Assembly: GCA_022648685.1 (NCBI GenBank)
Contig: JALCMW010000008.1
Location: 33,163 to 97,162, forward strand
Direction of reading: 5' to 3'
Source: Bacteroidales bacterium
GTDB taxonomy: Bacteria > Bacteroidota > Bacteroidia > Bacteroidales > UBA932
Length of the DNA stretch: 64,000 nucleotides
The notes below the pieces were generated by a model that had not been told where the DNA came from, searched no databases, and saw only the letters and a program-made list of their open reading frames with translations. Position numbers and translations under genes: made by a program. Shown in pieces: positions 43,322 to 51,205 of the stretch (position 1 is its first letter; each line of letters starts with the position of its first letter).

Positions 43322-44951
43322 GTATATAAGGACTAGCAAGAACTGCGTAGTGTGGACAAGAGTGTCCACCAAGTATCAAGAGGATAATGGAGGTAGCCTC
43401 GCATCACAGAAGGAGTGCTGTGAAGAATACGCTAAACAGCACGGATACACTATTGTCAAGTACTGCGGAGGAAAACACGAAAGTGCGAAAACCCTAGGAA
43501 AGATGATTACAGAGATGAAAAGATACGTCAAGAATCATCCTGACGTAAGCACAATTCTTCTGTCAGAATTTGACAGGTTCTCGCGTACATCTTGGCAAGC
43601 CACACAAATGCTCGAAGAACTTAGGATACTTGGCGTAATAGTCATCGCAACCAAATGTGGTTTAGACACACGAACCAAAGAGGGCATGATGATGGCACAA
43701 CACACCCTCAGCATGGCTCAATGGGATAACCAAAACAGAACTGACAAATTCGTTGATGGCAGAGTCAACTGCCTTCGTAGCGGTGCTTGGTGCGAGAAAG
43801 CCCCATTAGGTTACTCCAAAGAGGGCAAGAGTAGGGAAACATTCTGTTACCTCAACGAGACAGGCAAGCTCATTAAAAAAGCGTTCAAATGGAAACTAAA
43901 TGGCGATGCGAACTCGACTATATTGTATAGGTTGGAAGCAAATGGGCTGAGGTTATCCCCTCAGACCCTACACAAGATATTGGTTAATCCATTCTATGCA
44001 GGAAAGATAGTCCACAAACTAATAAATGGTGAAATGGTGGACGGAAAAATTGAACCTGCTATTTCATATAGCAACTTCCTGAAAGTTCAAGATATACTCT
44101 CGGGGAGGACAGGCAAGTTTGTACATAGCAAGGAAAACGCAAAGTGTCCGCTGACCAAGTATGTAATCTGTTCGGAGGATGGTACGCCTTTCACCTCATA
44201 CACCAAGACCAAGAAAACAAGGGAGTTCAATTATTACAAATGCAACAAGTCAGGATGCAAGACCAATGTGTCTGCCAAGGAAATGCACGAAAAGTATGAA
44301 CAGGTGCTAAGTACATACGACCTGCCTGAGACTATGTTGAAAGAGTTTGAGAGCATATTAAGAGAGGAGATGAAGGCATATCAGGCGGAGAGTCTTGAAG
44401 AAAGAAAGAGGTTGAAGAAACTTATGACCGAGGTTGAGGGAGAGATTAAGAACATGAAGGTAAGATTTGCAAGCGGTAAGATAAATGATGATATCTATTC
44501 GATTGCTATCAGGGAGATGCAGAACAGAAAAGATGTCCTGACGCTTGAACTCGAAAAATGCAATGAAAATTTATCGAACCTCGACGCACAGATACCTGTA
44601 ATCATCGCAACTGCCTGTAAATTAGGTACATTATGGCACGATGGAGACCTTGAAACCAAGAGAAAAATACAAAAACTTGTATATCCAAGTGGTGTTTTTT
44701 GGGACAAGGAAAATCGCTGTTATCGAACCGAGAACCGCAATAAATTCTTTGATATATTGGACAGATATTCAATGAGTTATGGAAATAAAAAAGGGACATC
44801 CTCGAATGAAGATGTCCCCTTGTGCGAAGAAGGCTCAGGAGGAAGAATAAGAACTTATCGCTTAAGGGACTCTATCAGATCATCCAAACTGCCGACAACC
44901 CCTTCGAACAGCTTATACATCAGTTCCGGCTCCTGCTTCTCCGGCATATAG
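43308..44951 (+). CDS. large serine recombinase with extended C-terminus
   Basis: The protein of 547 residues has an N-terminal resolvase domain (catalytic Ser in VVWTRVSTKYQ; LLSEFDRFSRTSWQAT), a recombinase domain (about 165-270; APLGYSKEG, LVNPFYAGKIVHK), a zinc-ribbon region (CSEDGTPF; CNKSGC) and a coiled coil (about 345-440). It most likely integrates the 5.2-kb element. After NKFFDILDRYSMSYGNKKGT the frame crosses a hairpin and runs over the start of neighbouring DNA, overlapping the 3' end of the deoxyribosyltransferase-like gene on the other strand. The last 35 or so residues are probably donated by the insertion site. Confidence 0.9.
   Translation: MIDYKYIRTSKNCVVWTRVSTKYQEDNGGSLASQKECCEEYAKQHGYTIVKYCGGKHESAKTLGKMITEMKRYVKNHPDVSTILLSEFDRFSRTSWQATQMLEELRILGVIVIATKCGLDTRTKEGMMMAQHTLSMAQWDNQNRTDKFVDGRVNCLRSGAWCEKAPLGYSKEGKSRETFCYLNETGKLIKKAFKWKLNGDANSTILYRLEANGLRLSPQTLHKILVNPFYAGKIVHKLINGEMVDGKIEPAISYSNFLKVQDILSGRTGKFVHSKENAKCPLTKYVICSEDGTPFTSYTKTKKTREFNYYKCNKSGCKTNVSAKEMHEKYEQVLSTYDLPETMLKEFESILREEMKAYQAESLEERKRLKKLMTEVEGEIKNMKVRFASGKINDDIYSIAIREMQNRKDVLTLELEKCNENLSNLDAQIPVIIATACKLGTLWHDGDLETKRKIQKLVYPSGVFWDKENRCYRTENRNKFFDILDRYSMSYGNKKGTSSNEDVPLCEEGSGGRIRTYRLRDSIRSSKLPTTPSNSLYISSGSCFSGI
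44793..44818 (-). terminator. terminator at the right end of the nested element
   Basis: GGGACATC (44793-44800) and GATGTCCC (44811-44818) are perfect arms. On the minus strand the stem is followed by six T, so it would end transcription from the gene at 44855-45283. It also lies inside the recombinase reading frame. Confidence 0.65.
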
Positions 44952-45283
44952 ACAATCGTCTTGAGACCCTTGCCGGCAAACCATCCGGCTTCGGTGTGTG
45001 CGCTTCGGCCGCAAGGAAGGACCAGGACGCAGGTATCGGCCCATAGCATGGCGTCCAGGTCGGCCTTGAAACCTTTCTCGGCAACGGGATGGGTAAGGTT
45101 GCGGATGTACTCTTCCGGCTGCCATTCCTGCCAGTTTTCGTCCACGTCTGCCCAGTGGAAACCACCGGGATTGTCTTTGGGATTCCGGAAGTCATAGACC
45201 TCGTGGCCAGCCTTCCTGAGGGCGGTCACTACTTCGGGCTGGTATGGGTTCCTCCAGCTGGAGGCGACGTAGATTCTCGCCAT
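44855..45283 (-). CDS. nucleoside 2-deoxyribosyltransferase-like protein
   Basis: The 142-residue protein has the fold signatures of the deoxyribosyltransferase/phage nucleotide-salvage family: MARIYVASSWRNPYQPEVV, KAGHEVYDFRNP, FKADLDAMLWADTCVLVLPC and GRSAHTEAGWFAGKGLKT, the last holding the catalytic-type Glu. Such proteins move or hydrolyse deoxyribose-base bonds and are frequent in phages and defence contexts. Its codon use matches the island, not the nested element. Its stop overlaps the recombinase C-terminus on the other strand. Confidence 0.75.
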   Translation of the reverse strand: MARIYVASSWRNPYQPEVVTALRKAGHEVYDFRNPKDNPGGFHWADVDENWQEWQPEEYIRNLTHPVAEKGFKADLDAMLWADTCVLVLPCGRSAHTEAGWFAGKGLKTIVYMPEKQEPELMYKLFEGVVGSLDDLIESLKR

Positions 45284-45310
45284 TGCTCGTTTTAATCATT
45301 GGAAAAGCAA

Positions 45311-45334
45311 AGACGCCCACGAACGTGAGCGTCT
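45311..45334 (-). terminator. terminator of the CsgG operon
   Basis: AGACGCCCACG and CGTGAGCGTCT pair around AA with one mismatch; on the minus strand TTGCTTTT follows. It lies 22 bp after the last gene of the lipoprotein operon. Confidence 0.75.
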
Positions 45335-45355
45335 CTTAATTCTATTGAATATGTG

Positions 45356-46030
45356 CTACTTGACACGCTTTTTGACGTCCTTTTTCTCGGCCATCACACC
45401 TTTATCTTGCAAATACTGCGGATCATATTTACCCCTTGGAATATCGCGGAATATGAAATAATTAGCTTTTCTTGCAGCTACGATATGGTCAGTGGCAGCT
45501 GTTGCAATTGCCGAAGCCGCAAGATCAACCAATGCAGATAGTGCCGAATTTCCTCCGGAATTCTGTTGCAGATCAAGATATAGGTCGCAGCTACGATCGA
45601 AAATGATCTCGCCGGATGTGGTTGACTTAATGATGTAGCGAATCTTTGTATCTATACCAAATCCTCTTTTAGTCCAATCGTCGATCTGTGAGAATACAAC
45701 GGCATCGGCACCAAAGAAGTCTCTGAACATTGTCAGCGGCTTGTCAATAAACATCTCTGCATCATATGCGCTCTCCGCTTTGAGCACGTCCATTGCCAAA
45801 AGCGGAGAAATAACGTAGTAACCTGCTTCGGCAAGAGGGCGGCTAATGGACGTATACAAAAGGTCTTTCGCTTCGACGTTAGATGTATTATTGATGGGGG
45901 GCATCACAAGAATTGTGACAGGCATGTCATTATACATTGCCGCATACTGCGATTCTCTTGTCACCTGATTCATCATGCCGCACGAGCTGACAATTGCGGC
46001 AAGGATAACAATTGGGAACAACTTTTTCAT
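45356..46030 (-). CDS. DUF799/GNA1162-family lipoprotein
   Basis: ATG 46030 gives MKKLFPIVILAAIVSSCGMM, a lipoprotein signal with the lipobox Cys after SSCG. The 224-residue protein matches the GNA1162/DUF799 family in PVTILVMPPINNTSNVEAKD, followed by YYVISPLLAMDVLKAE and FFGADAVVFSQIDDW. In Neisseria the homologue lies in a cluster with a CsgG-like and a DUF4810 protein, as here. The family is thought to form or assist an outer-membrane complex. It is the last gene of the four-gene minus-strand operon; the start lies 1 bp after the DUF4810 stop. Confidence 0.85.
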   Translation of the reverse strand: MKKLFPIVILAAIVSSCGMMNQVTRESQYAAMYNDMPVTILVMPPINNTSNVEAKDLLYTSISRPLAEAGYYVISPLLAMDVLKAESAYDAEMFIDKPLTMFRDFFGADAVVFSQIDDWTKRGFGIDTKIRYIIKSTTSGEIIFDRSCDLYLDLQQNSGGNSALSALVDLAASAIATAATDHIVAARKANYFIFRDIPRGKYDPQYLQDKGVMAEKKDVKKRVK

Positions 46031-46031
46031 A

Positions 46032-46472
46032 TTACCTCGCAAGTTTCTTGATTAACGGTTCAATGAACTTTGCCGATTCCGGATAAAGTTCAATTTCTTT
46101 CTGAAGCATTTCCTTTCCTCTCTCAAGGAACAAAGCGCCATAGTCATTTGACTGGAAGAGTTTTTTCTGGGTGGCCGTGGCGTTATTCATGAAAGTTTCA
46201 GCTGTTTCTGGCTGAAGAAGCAGATAACCATACTCAGCACAAATTCCAGGAGGCGGAACCTGACGCGTCCCCCCGGGATTTGTGACCATTTTTTCATATA
46301 CGGCAACGAGGTTGCAGATACTCTTGGGGGTCTGTTTGTCGTAAGACTGGTAGGCGAGGTTTTCGTAAGCGGTCGTTCCGCTTTGAGTTCCTCCCCAATA
46401 ATACAAGGCGTTAGTCATGCCACATGAGGAGAGCAGCGCTACGGCCAATGCTAAAAGGACTATTTTTTTCAT
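46032..46472 (-). CDS. DUF4810 lipoprotein
   Basis: The 146-residue protein begins MKKIVLLALAVALLSSCGMT, a lipoprotein signal. The mature part has the DUF4810 pattern: ALYYWGGTQSGTTAYENLAY, PPGICAEYGYLLLQPETAET and KEMLQKEIELYPESAKFI, a helical tail. Its start overlaps the preceding gene by 4 bp. DUF4810 proteins occur with CsgG and DUF799 proteins, so a shared outer-membrane complex is likely. Confidence 0.82.
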   Translation of the reverse strand: MKKIVLLALAVALLSSCGMTNALYYWGGTQSGTTAYENLAYQSYDKQTPKSICNLVAVYEKMVTNPGGTRQVPPPGICAEYGYLLLQPETAETFMNNATATQKKLFQSNDYGALFLERGKEMLQKEIELYPESAKFIEPLIKKLAR

Positions 46473-46807
46473 AGCTCAATAACTTTATGCTCTTGCGTAG
46501 AGATGAATACCTTCTTGTTACAAACTTCTTTTCCATTCATGGTCACGACAATGTTGTGTTGGCCAGGAGTCAAAAATATTGTATTCTGAGCAGTTTTCTT
46601 AATATTCCTGTCTTTGCGCCAAGCTTTGGTCTTCACCGTATATACATCATGGGACTCATTGTCAACTGTCACCGTAATCGGTGTCTTAGACTCGCTGACG
46701 AAGGAAATCATCCCCTCATCGGCCTTGCCGGAAGAAACAGAATATGAGCCGACGCCGCAACTTGACAGCATCAAGGCACCTATAAGGGCAATAAGAATCT
46801 TTTTCAT
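46469..46807 (-). CDS. small lipoprotein in the CsgG operon
   Basis: The 112-residue protein has a lipoprotein signal, MKKILIALIGALMLSSCGVG, and a compact beta-rich mature domain (ISFVSESKTPITVTVDNES; QNTIFLTPGQHNIVVTMNGK), like a PEGA-type fold that presents a surface sheet. It lies between the CsgG-like gene (9 bp) and DUF4810 (4-bp overlap). It is an extra member compared with the three-gene cluster known in Neisseria. Confidence 0.7.
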   Translation of the reverse strand: MKKILIALIGALMLSSCGVGSYSVSSGKADEGMISFVSESKTPITVTVDNESHDVYTVKTKAWRKDRNIKKTAQNTIFLTPGQHNIVVTMNGKEVCNKKVFISTQEHKVIEL

Positions 46808-46816
46808 ACACGTATT

Positions 46817-47701
46817 TTATTTGTCAGAAATATAGTAATTGCCGAGATTCCCCACGTCGAGAGCTTCGCCGTCATAAGTGCAGAATGAGATTTCAGTCTC
46901 TGGAGTATCACCGTAAGAAGTCTGTACGGACATGGTGCCAATCTTCTGCCCCGGGAGTTCTATGTTAAGCCCGGTCTGAGGGTTCTTGACAACTTTTCCT
47001 TTTTTGTAAACATTGAAACTATCACCGGCGGAAAGGCCTTGGGAAGCACCGCCCGAGATAATATAAGAGCCATCGTCGACAGAAAGGATATATGATCTCC
47101 ACGGCTTATCCATACATTTGTTGATAATATTTTCAACAAGTTGACTCAGAGCAGCTGATATTGCCTTGTCGCTAAGTGTGGCGTCGAAACCGGCAGTTCC
47201 GCCTACACCCAAAGTTTGTTTTGTAGTTGCTTCGGCGAATCCTTTGGCCTCATCCGAGTAAATAATCAATCCGGTTGCGGCTTCAACGAGGCGGATGCTG
47301 ACGCCCGCTTCTACCGTTTGCGTCTTGGTTGAGGAAAAAACTTTCTGCTGGCCCTCTGCCTTACGTCCAAATTCAGTAATGGAACCAAGAATGATGTAGT
47401 CAGCACCAATCTTGTTCATACCTTCACCGGCTTCGGCAACAAGGACATCAAGGTCATCTCTCTCTAAGAGGATAAACTTTTCACTGGCTGCAAGTTTGGA
47501 CGAAAGAATGTCCAATGCCTGCTTTCTCATCGGGTCATTCTCTTTGTCATAGAAGAGCCCTTTAGCATACTGCGTCTCATTGGTGAAACGACCAATGGCG
47601 ACTTTCCTCTTGATAGTCTTGTCCTGCGCCGATGCAGAAATCGGAGCTGCGAGAACAAAAACAGCCGCGAGAAGAATTGATAACTTGGTTAAAGTCTTCA
47701 T
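46817..47701 (-). CDS. CsgG/HfaB-family outer-membrane protein
   Basis: ATG 47701 starts a 294-residue protein with a signal peptide (MKTLTKLSILLAAVFVLAAP, cleavage near ASAQD). Longer frames upstream lack signal features. CsgG-family strings are KVAIGRFTNETQYAKG, FILLERDDLDVLVAEAGE, GADYIILGSITEFG and VSIRLVEAATGLIIYSDEAK. A C-terminal extension (about 215-290) has a small beta domain (DGSYIISGGASQGLSAGDSF). CsgG forms the secretion pore for curli, but family members without curli genes have other export or envelope roles. No lipobox Cys is visible, unlike E. coli CsgG. It is the first gene of the operon, with a leader of over 200 nt. Confidence 0.85.
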   Translation of the reverse strand: MKTLTKLSILLAAVFVLAAPISASAQDKTIKRKVAIGRFTNETQYAKGLFYDKENDPMRKQALDILSSKLAASEKFILLERDDLDVLVAEAGEGMNKIGADYIILGSITEFGRKAEGQQKVFSSTKTQTVEAGVSIRLVEAATGLIIYSDEAKGFAEATTKQTLGVGGTAGFDATLSDKAISAALSQLVENIINKCMDKPWRSYILSVDDGSYIISGGASQGLSAGDSFNVYKKGKVVKNPQTGLNIELPGQKIGTMSVQTSYGDTPETEISFCTYDGEALDVGNLGNYYISDK

Positions 47702-48360
47702 AAATAATATGTTAATGTTACATTGTTTCGCTTTTGAGACATAAAAAGCGTGAACCGCCTTTGTTCCCGCTGTTATAGGTCTTGGCGAACCTTGCCCACG
47801 AAAAAAAGTACAGCTCACGCAAACTGCGCGAGCATTAATACTTACTTCTTCGGGCTCAAAAACCGCCAAGTTTCTAACAGAAGAATAAGCTTAATGCTTG
47901 TATGTCTCCTTTCGTTGCTTCCGCAACAGGTACAAATTTACGATTATTTTTCAATTACATTGAATTCGTTTTCAAAAATCTGATTTTGCAGTATATATTT
48001 GAAAGACATAGCGGTCAAAGCCAGTTCGCTTCGCTAAAGCTGCGCTCACTCGCTTTGGTTCCGTCCTCCGGGGCACAATCGCGCCCCTTCGAACTCCACT
48101 TATGGCAGCTCCACTGCAAGACTCTTCCCTCCGCGCCGGGAGCTCCGGTCAGAGACTTGCGGCCGTTCCGCGCCCCGGCTTCGCCGGTCAGTATGCGAAG
48201 GGCAGCAACAAGATTGAGCGGAATCAGTATTCGAAAGCCCGTGCAATGAAGCGGTCAGCCTTCGGCTGGTTTGTCCCCGCCCGGTCGCTTCGCTCCCTCC
48301 CCGCCCAATAATGGAAAAGCGGTCAAGAGACTGTGACCGGACAAGCCGGCCACAGACTCT

Positions 48361-48419
48361 TGCTGGTTTATCCCCCACCGCCCCCAGGGGCCATAATCGC
48401 CCGGGAGCCGCAGTGCCGG
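48361..48419 (+). repeat. 59-bp repeat, copy 2
   Basis: It matches 39114-39172 at 58 of 59 positions, in the same orientation. Flanks differ on both sides, apart from a loosely similar AAAGCGGTCA word 40-60 bp upstream of each copy. It lies 25 bp before the inverted repeat at 48445. Confidence 0.85.
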
Positions 48420-48444
48420 TGCGAGCGTCGGTGCCCCGAATCCG

Positions 48445-48484
48445 CGTACATTAACATAATCCCATCAGGATTATGTTAAGTACG
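48445..48484. repeat. 17-bp inverted repeat with a 5-nt loop
   Basis: CGTACATTAACATAATCC (48445-48462) pairs with GGATTATGTTAAGTACG (48468-48484) with one bulged A and loop CATCA. The arms contain TTAACATAA and TTATGTTAA, the word found in XerD half-sites. It stands out as AT-rich in very GC-rich DNA. There is no T-run, so it is not an ordinary terminator. Confidence 0.75.
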
Positions 48485-49538
48485 CTCCGTCAGTGAGTTG
48501 CGGAAGTCCTACCTCCGAACTCCCGTGCGAGGCGGCGGCAGGAGAGGAGTTCGCTCAGGGAGGGGACCACCCCTCCCCTCCGTCGCTCACTCCGCACTTC
48601 CCGCAATCTCCGATTCAGCGTCGTCAAGGTTCGAGTCCCGCTCCAGCAGTCGTCTCTTCGCGAGGGCGCTCGAGACCACTGCTTCCGCTACGTGACCCGC
48701 AATGAAGGTATGGAGGTATGCGTGGGCGGGAAGTGCCGCCCCGAAGACCGTCAGTGCCTTGCGACCGGCATCACTCGACTTCAGCGTTGGTGGTATGCGA
48801 GCATCCTGCCGCCTTACGCAGCATCCGCTGCTGGGTCGTTCCAGGCCGTGACTCCTCTTCCTCCGCAGGCTCCGTCAGAAGAGTCCCGTCCCTCCACTCC
48901 GCGGTAAGCCTTCGGCTTGGTTATACCTGGCCGCTATTCCTCCAGGCCTTGTGTCTTTTCCGCCTTGTGCGCGGTCCTCGCTACGCTGCGGTCCGTGCTC
49001 GTCTCCAAAGCCACAAAGCCTTCCGGGCAGCCAGGAGGCAGGCGTCCCGCCTGCTGGCGCAGACAGTGTCGGGATTCCGCTGCGCTCCACCCGCCACAGA
49101 CTGCGCCGGAGCGAAAGTGCATGGCTTCGCCTCGAGAGCAATACCTCGATTCGAGAAGTGAGCCGTTCCGGCTCAGGGCGGTGAGGCCGTCTGTCCTCCC
49201 GCATCGTCGGTCTCTTCCGCTGCTCCAGGGAGCCTGAGGTCTCCCTTCCGCGGCGCTCCAGAGCCCGCCGTCCCCACACTGCCAGACCGCCTCCCCGCCC
49301 ACGCTCCACTTCGTTCCGCGCCCTATGGCACTGCCAGACTCGTAGCCGTCTCGCACAGACCCCGCCGCACCGATCCTGCCGGCTACGAGACTGGACAGCA
49401 CCATAGGCCAACCAGCATCTCACGCCCGAAGGTCAGTGCGGATGCGAGCGCCCTACCCCGCCTGGACGGGAGAAAAGAGGTATAAATATATAACACTTGG
49501 TAAGCAGACAGCGGCTGCCGCCGCTGCTGCTCTTATTC

Positions 49539-49569
49539 TTGAATAAGTCGCTGATTATTGGTATCTTTG
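49539..49569 (+). promoter_or_regulatory. promoter of the first GSA-domain gene
   Basis: TTG at 49539-49541 and TATCTTTG at 49562-49569 are 20 bp apart, matching the Bacteroidota consensus. The ATG follows after 58 bp. Confidence 0.65.
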
Positions 49570-49627
49570 TGCTGGCTCCGAGATACTTAGAAGGTAACTC
49601 CCAACCCAAAACTTGTAAACTTAGACT

Positions 49628-50344
49628 ATGCCCCAATTCAGGCCTTCCATACTGATTACTGACGCCTACGGTTCCGCAGGTGACTTGACCTGGTATCACA
49701 GGAACGGCAAGTGCTATACCCGGAAGCGGTCGCATCGTGTGTATAGCGGTACCGCTGGCCAGTTGGAGCATCTGGATGTCCACCGGCGGGCATTGGCTGC
49801 GTGGAGGTCAATCCCCCATCAGACGCAGTTGGAGTGGAATGCCCTTGCTGAGGACGTAGAGCCTCATAGACCGCCCTTTGACCACAAGGCAAATATCTCG
49901 GGCCAGAATCTCTTTGTAAGCGCCTACCACGGCTTCTATACGCTCGGAAACGAACATCTTCCGGTACCCAGGGCATTCGACAATTTCCCTCCCTACTCGA
50001 TCGATCTCCGGGACGCTCACGTAGAATCCGGGACGCTTGTCATTCCAGCAGTAGTTGTTCTCGGCGGTGAAGAAACCCCTGGGCGGTATCGTCTGTTGGC
50101 CAAACTGCAACTGACCACTCCGGGCAAAGGCTGTCACCCAGGAATGCTGCGGAATTATCTTGCGGACGCCTCTTGTGATTCCGATGACATTCATATCCGG
50201 GTACCGGACTATGCCTCCATCATAGGAAGCGGCTCGACTTCGTGCCAGGTACATGGCCGTTTCATCCTGCTTGACAATGTCACTGGCTATCGGAGCCAGT
50301 ACCACAAGGAATCCTTCCAACTAATGATTCTTGTCCAGGACTGA
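49628..50344 (+). CDS. GSA-domain protein A (related N-terminus shared with two others)
   Basis: No named family. The first 110 residues align with those of the genes at 51206 and 52719: a start rich in hydrophobics, AYGSAGDLTWYHRNGKCYTR, a W-R/K-x-hydrophobic motif (AAWRSIPHQTQLEWNALAED) and SGQNLFVSAYHGF. The remaining 125 residues are beta-like and unique (VIPAVVVLGGEETPGRYRLL). There is no signal peptide. The gene is convergent with the 255-residue gene and overlaps it by 24 bp. Related N-terminal layouts are known to me from phage-like genes of unknown function, so a structural or surface role is possible but unproven. Confidence 0.6.
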   Translation: MPQFRPSILITDAYGSAGDLTWYHRNGKCYTRKRSHRVYSGTAGQLEHLDVHRRALAAWRSIPHQTQLEWNALAEDVEPHRPPFDHKANISGQNLFVSAYHGFYTLGNEHLPVPRAFDNFPPYSIDLRDAHVESGTLVIPAVVVLGGEETPGRYRLLAKLQLTTPGKGCHPGMLRNYLADASCDSDDIHIRVPDYASIIGSGSTSCQVHGRFILLDNVTGYRSQYHKESFQLMILVQD

Positions 50345-51088
50345 GACACAGTAGTCGATTCCACGCATTTCCGCTCTCAGTTCCTTTCTCTTGGACGGCA
50401 CGTCATCGAGTTCCAACAGCCGGATTTTAATTTCCTCCTTACGTTTGAGCATAAGTTCTCTGGCCGCCTGATAATGATAATCCGCACTGATGAGCACCGG
50501 CTTCTCTGGCTCGTTAGAGCCACCGAGCGCATCCAAAACCTCCCAGACTTTTTCGTGATTGACCGGCATAGCGGAGCCATCGAAAAAGAATTCCAGAGCG
50601 ACTTTATAGGCCTTGATGAAGGTACTCTCGGCAATTGAACGGTGATGGTTCGCAGTTCCGCGCCTACCTACGATATTGCTCTCGACCTCAATCTCTATTA
50701 CAGCGCATTCTTCCTCCTTAGTGCATGTGATGCTGTAATGCCTGCTGGGATTCCTCAGAAATGCGTTGAAAGAGAATCTGTGACCGGTTTCATCCTTTTT
50801 GATGTAATACTCTCCTCCGTGAAGCGTCGCCTTCTGCAAAGCATCGAAATTCTTGTTCCACTGCTTTCTGAAAGCGTCCTGTGTGATTCTCCGGACGCCA
50901 TCATATCTTTCGTCATCCAGAAAGGCATCGTCGAACTCAAAATCTATTGCGACATAGGCTATGAGGCCATAGCTCTCCGGATCGCCTTTATCCGTACATA
51001 ATTGAACACTCTCGTTCGTTTTCCACAGTTCGGTGCATCCGTGGTGGTCGTAGGCTTTTCTTTTAGCGGAGTAGTATCTATCGGTCAT
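50321..51088 (-). CDS. unknown 255-residue protein in the GSA cassette
   Basis: ATG 51088 is preferred because the -7 box at 51113-51120 would place the transcript start after the ATG at 51109. The soluble, highly charged protein has HHGCTELWKTNESVQLCTDK near the N-terminus, an acidic strand pair (VIEIEVESNIVGRRG) and a long basic helix at the C-terminus (AARELMLKRKEEIKIRLLEL followed by DDVPSKRKELRAEM). No family recognised. It has its own promoter and lies downstream of a terminator, so it is a separate unit from the three genes upstream. Confidence 0.55.
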   Translation of the reverse strand: MTDRYYSAKRKAYDHHGCTELWKTNESVQLCTDKGDPESYGLIAYVAIDFEFDDAFLDDERYDGVRRITQDAFRKQWNKNFDALQKATLHGGEYYIKKDETGHRFSFNAFLRNPSRHYSITCTKEEECAVIEIEVESNIVGRRGTANHHRSIAESTFIKAYKVALEFFFDGSAMPVNHEKVWEVLDALGGSNEPEKPVLISADYHYQAARELMLKRKEEIKIRLLELDDVPSKRKELRAEMRGIDYCVSVLDKNH

Positions 51089-51112
51089 AATGCGGTGTAT
51101 TTGATTCAACTA

Positions 51113-51120
51113 CAAATTTA
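51113..51120 (-). promoter_or_regulatory. -7 box of the 255-residue gene
   Basis: The minus strand reads TAAATTTG. The predicted start is about 18 nt before ATG 51088. Confidence 0.5.
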
Positions 51121-51143
51121 CACGCTTCAGCTGACAACAAAAA

Positions 51144-51168
51144 ACCCTGGCACATCGCGTGTCAGGGT
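51144..51168 (-). terminator. terminator of the three-gene GSA operon
   Basis: ACCCTGGCAC and GTGTCAGGGT pair in 9 of 10 positions; six T follow on the minus strand. It lies 38 bp after the stop of the gene at 51206. Confidence 0.8.
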
Positions 51169-51205
51169 CATTTGATCGGGTTTGTCAGATTTCTGACAAG
51201 ATGAG

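Larger units (their letters stand above)
39590..44850 (+). mobile_element. nested 5.2-kb serine-recombinase element
   Basis: Composition drops sharply from GC-rich island DNA to AT-rich DNA near 39590 and returns near 44850. Inside are a NUMOD3-like small protein, a II/X-type replication protein, a secreted protein, a resolvase, a short coupled ORF and a large serine recombinase at the right end. The borders are inferred from composition and from the recombinase reading into the neighbouring gene; no target duplication was identified. The gene set suggests a small element with its own replication protein, possibly able to exist as a circle or as single-stranded DNA. Confidence 0.6.
47702..49627. 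other. 1.9-kb GC-rich region without recognisable genes
   Basis: Many overlapping frames are open on both strands because the DNA is GC-rich, but none shows a domain, a plausible start context or consistent codon use. On the minus strand, TAAATTTG at 47933-47940 is a candidate -7 box for the CsgG operon. The region also holds the second 59-bp repeat (48361-48419), a strong inverted repeat (48445-48484) and, at its right end, the promoter of the gene at 49628. A tRNA T-arm-like string near 48628-48640 does not belong to a tRNA. Confidence 0.55.

Noticed and set aside
39590..44850. Filamentous phage (inovirus) prophage
   Set aside because: The replication protein fits, but no Zot-like ATPase, coat or adsorption genes were found; treated as a small serine-recombinase element.
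48628..48640. GGTTCGAGTCCCG, resembling a tRNA T-arm
   Set aside because: The flanking bases do not pair as a T-stem and no anticodon or acceptor stem could be folded around it.
48917..49423. Several overlapping open frames of 100-180 codons on both strands in GC-rich DNA
   Set aside because: No consistent codon use, no recognisable domain, and mutually overlapping frames; judged noncoding.
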